Of a DNA stretch of 23,315 nucleotides, positions 22,380 through 23,315 are shown piece after piece. A program made the position numbers and the translations under genes. The DNA is from Micavibrio aeruginosavorus (GTDB taxonomy: Bacteria > Pseudomonadota > Alphaproteobacteria > UBA9219). The notes beneath the pieces are model-generated. The model made no database searches. It saw only the letters and a list, made by a program, of their open reading frames with translations, and was not told where the DNA came from. The number at the start of each line of letters is the position of its first letter. The first letter of the stretch is position 1. The stretch lies in assembly GCA_020720905.1 (NCBI GenBank), contig DYNT01000006.1:1-23315 (forward strand). The letters are read 5' to 3'.

Positions 22380-23207
22380 TTACATCCACATCTTGATAAA
22401 GCCTGTCGCCATGGCCGTTAGTTTTTGGCGGCGGCTGAGTTTCACATCGTCACTCAGCGGGTCGCGCTCACGCAGCAGTTTGACAAGACGAAGGGCGATG
22501 GTTGTCGTCACCGCCGTGTCATAGCGCAGGCGGGGATCGCGGATTTGGCTTGCGAACGTCTGCGCCAGATCAACCATCGGCGCCATTTGATCCAGCATGG
22601 CTGTCAGCGTCGCACGCAGCGCGGGCGTGGATTCGATGGAGGCCAAGGCCGTCGGGCTTGTGCCAGAGGCCGCCATCATATCAAGAGGAATATAGACGCG
22701 ATCCAGTTGCCTGTAATCATCGGCGCAATCTTGGATATGGTTGATAATTTGAAGCGCGTTGCATAGGGCGTCGCTGGCGGGCCATGTGCTTTTGTCCTCG
22801 CCGTGCAGATCCAGCATATAACGCCCCACGGGCGCAGCGGAATAGCGGCAGTAGTCAAGCAGCTCTTCCCAATTTTCATAACGTAGCTTGGTGGCATCGC
22901 GCTTAAAGGCAATCAAAAGATCACGCGCATGTTGCGGCGTGATGCCTGTTTCCGCAAGGCTCTCGCGCAAGGGGATCAGGGCAGGGATGCTGTCGTCATC
23001 GGGCATCATAAGGGCTGTGTCAAAGCGATCAAGGCGTGCGATTTTCTCGCCCGCTGTCAGCATGGGGTTGTCGCTGATATCATCGGCGGCGCGCGCAAAA
23101 GCGTAGAAAGCGCGGACGTGAGGGCGATACTGTGGCCCCACCAGTTTTTCAACGGGGAAGTTTTCTGTCTTTTCGTTCTTGCCGCTAGGCGTTTCGATGG
23201 TGTCCAT
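22380..23207 (-). CDS. hpnC: HpnC, hydroxysqualene synthase of the squalene/phytoene synthase family
   Basis: The 275-residue protein belongs to the squalene/phytoene synthase family. The first Asp motif is RAADDISD (39-46; D42, D43, D46) and the second lies in NHIQDCADDYRQLDRVYIP (156-174). The opening ENFPVEKLV, FKRDATKLRYENWEELLDYCRYSAAPVGRYMLDLHGE (101-137) and TWPASDALCNALQIINH are typical of HpnC rather than HpnD. HpnC converts presqualene diphosphate to hydroxysqualene, which HpnE reduces to squalene for hopanoids. Its usual partners hpnD and hpnE do not follow it; downstream are the palindrome nest and convergent ftsZ. ATG 23207 has AGGGG about 6 nt upstream, and this start region is tandemly duplicated. 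Upstream genes, if any, lie outside the window. Confidence 0.92.
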   Translation of the reverse strand: MDTIETPSGKNEKTENFPVEKLVGPQYRPHVRAFYAFARAADDISDNPMLTAGEKIARLDRFDTALMMPDDDSIPALIPLRESLAETGITPQHARDLLIAFKRDATKLRYENWEELLDYCRYSAAPVGRYMLDLHGEDKSTWPASDALCNALQIINHIQDCADDYRQLDRVYIPLDMMAASGTSPTALASIESTPALRATLTAMLDQMAPMVDLAQTFASQIRDPRLRYDTAVTTTIALRLVKLLRERDPLSDDVKLSRRQKLTAMATGFIKMWM

Positions 23208-23236
23208 AAAGTCCCCTTATCATAAAGTTCCCTTAT
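23205..23236 (-). repeat. Tandemly duplicated translation-start region of hpnC
   Basis: A 16-bp unit is present twice in direct tandem (23205-23220 and 23221-23236) with one mismatch. On the minus strand each reads ATAAGGG(A/G)ACTTTATG, that is, a Shine-Dalgarno plus ATG. The downstream copy starts hpnC. The upstream ATG (23223) is out of frame and opens a 12-codon frame (MIRGLYGHHRNA) ending with TAG at 23185-23187, overlapping the first hpnC codons. Confidence 0.75.
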
Positions 23237-23261
23237 ATAGTCCGTCCGCTTGAAAACCCAA
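23234..23261 (-). promoter_or_regulatory. Possible hpnC promoter
   Basis: On the minus strand a TATATA (-10-like, 23234-23239) lies about 16 nt after TTGGGT (weak -35, half matching TTGACA). Transcription would start near 23227, just before the upstream duplicate ATG. The -35 is poor and no other evidence supports it. Confidence 0.25.
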
Positions 23262-23315
23262 AAAATTTTTCTCCGCCAAGCCACATAACCTAAAAGGAAA
23301 CAGGTCTCCGCGGCC

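Overview
The window (about 55% G+C by eye) looks like chromosomal DNA of an alphaproteobacterium. Support comes from a long-linker FtsZ ending in the conserved DIPAFLRRQ peptide, an xseB-ispA pair, a hopanoid gene (hpnC), a globin-coupled chemotaxis receptor, a giant two-TM coiled-coil protein resembling the polar scaffolds of this class, and several families of dispersed palindromic repeats. I cannot place it to genus. A Rhodospirillales- or Micavibrio-like lineage is a guess.

Left part (1-5.4 kb): a minus-strand run of cell-surface polysaccharide genes, transcribed from high to low coordinate. It holds an RmlD-like reductase, an orphan family-3 solute-binding protein, a WecA/MraY-type polyprenyl-phosphate sugar-phosphate transferase, a large membrane-bound CapD/WbpM-type nucleotide-sugar 4,6-dehydratase and a GtrA-family membrane protein. 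Gaps are 46, 53, 3 and 5 nt, so this is probably one operon that makes, primes and exports a surface glycan. The tail of an unidentified plus-strand membrane protein lies at the left edge. Upstream of the operon is a soluble globin-coupled methyl-accepting protein (5485-6825).

Middle part (6.8-12.4 kb): a 270-bp imperfect inverted-repeat element, then rarA (replication-fork AAA+ ATPase) facing a PP1-like phosphatase. Next is a gene-poor stretch with a decayed fragment that reads like 2-isopropylmalate synthase and a terminator-like hairpin. Then come xseB-ispA (exonuclease VII small subunit and farnesyl diphosphate synthase) and, convergent to them, a group-III-like 6-phosphofructokinase.

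Right part (12.4-23.3 kb): a single 6.6-kb minus-strand gene encodes a 2206-residue membrane-anchored coiled-coil protein with three in-register 171-residue tandem repeats. It lies immediately upstream of the phosphofructokinase gene on the same strand. After a 725-bp non-coding region come a STAS-domain protein and ftsZ, with no ftsQ or ftsA beside it. A cloverleaf-like nest of palindromes separates ftsZ from hpnC, the last gene.

The most interesting items are the giant repeat protein, which I read as a possible TipN/GPR-like polar or growth scaffold sitting two genes from ftsZ; a palindromic repeat inserted in frame inside the sugar-phosphate transferase gene; the four-armed palindrome nest after ftsZ; and the duplicated translation start of hpnC. 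IspA and HpnC belong to one route (FPP to squalene to hopanoids) although they lie 11 kb apart.
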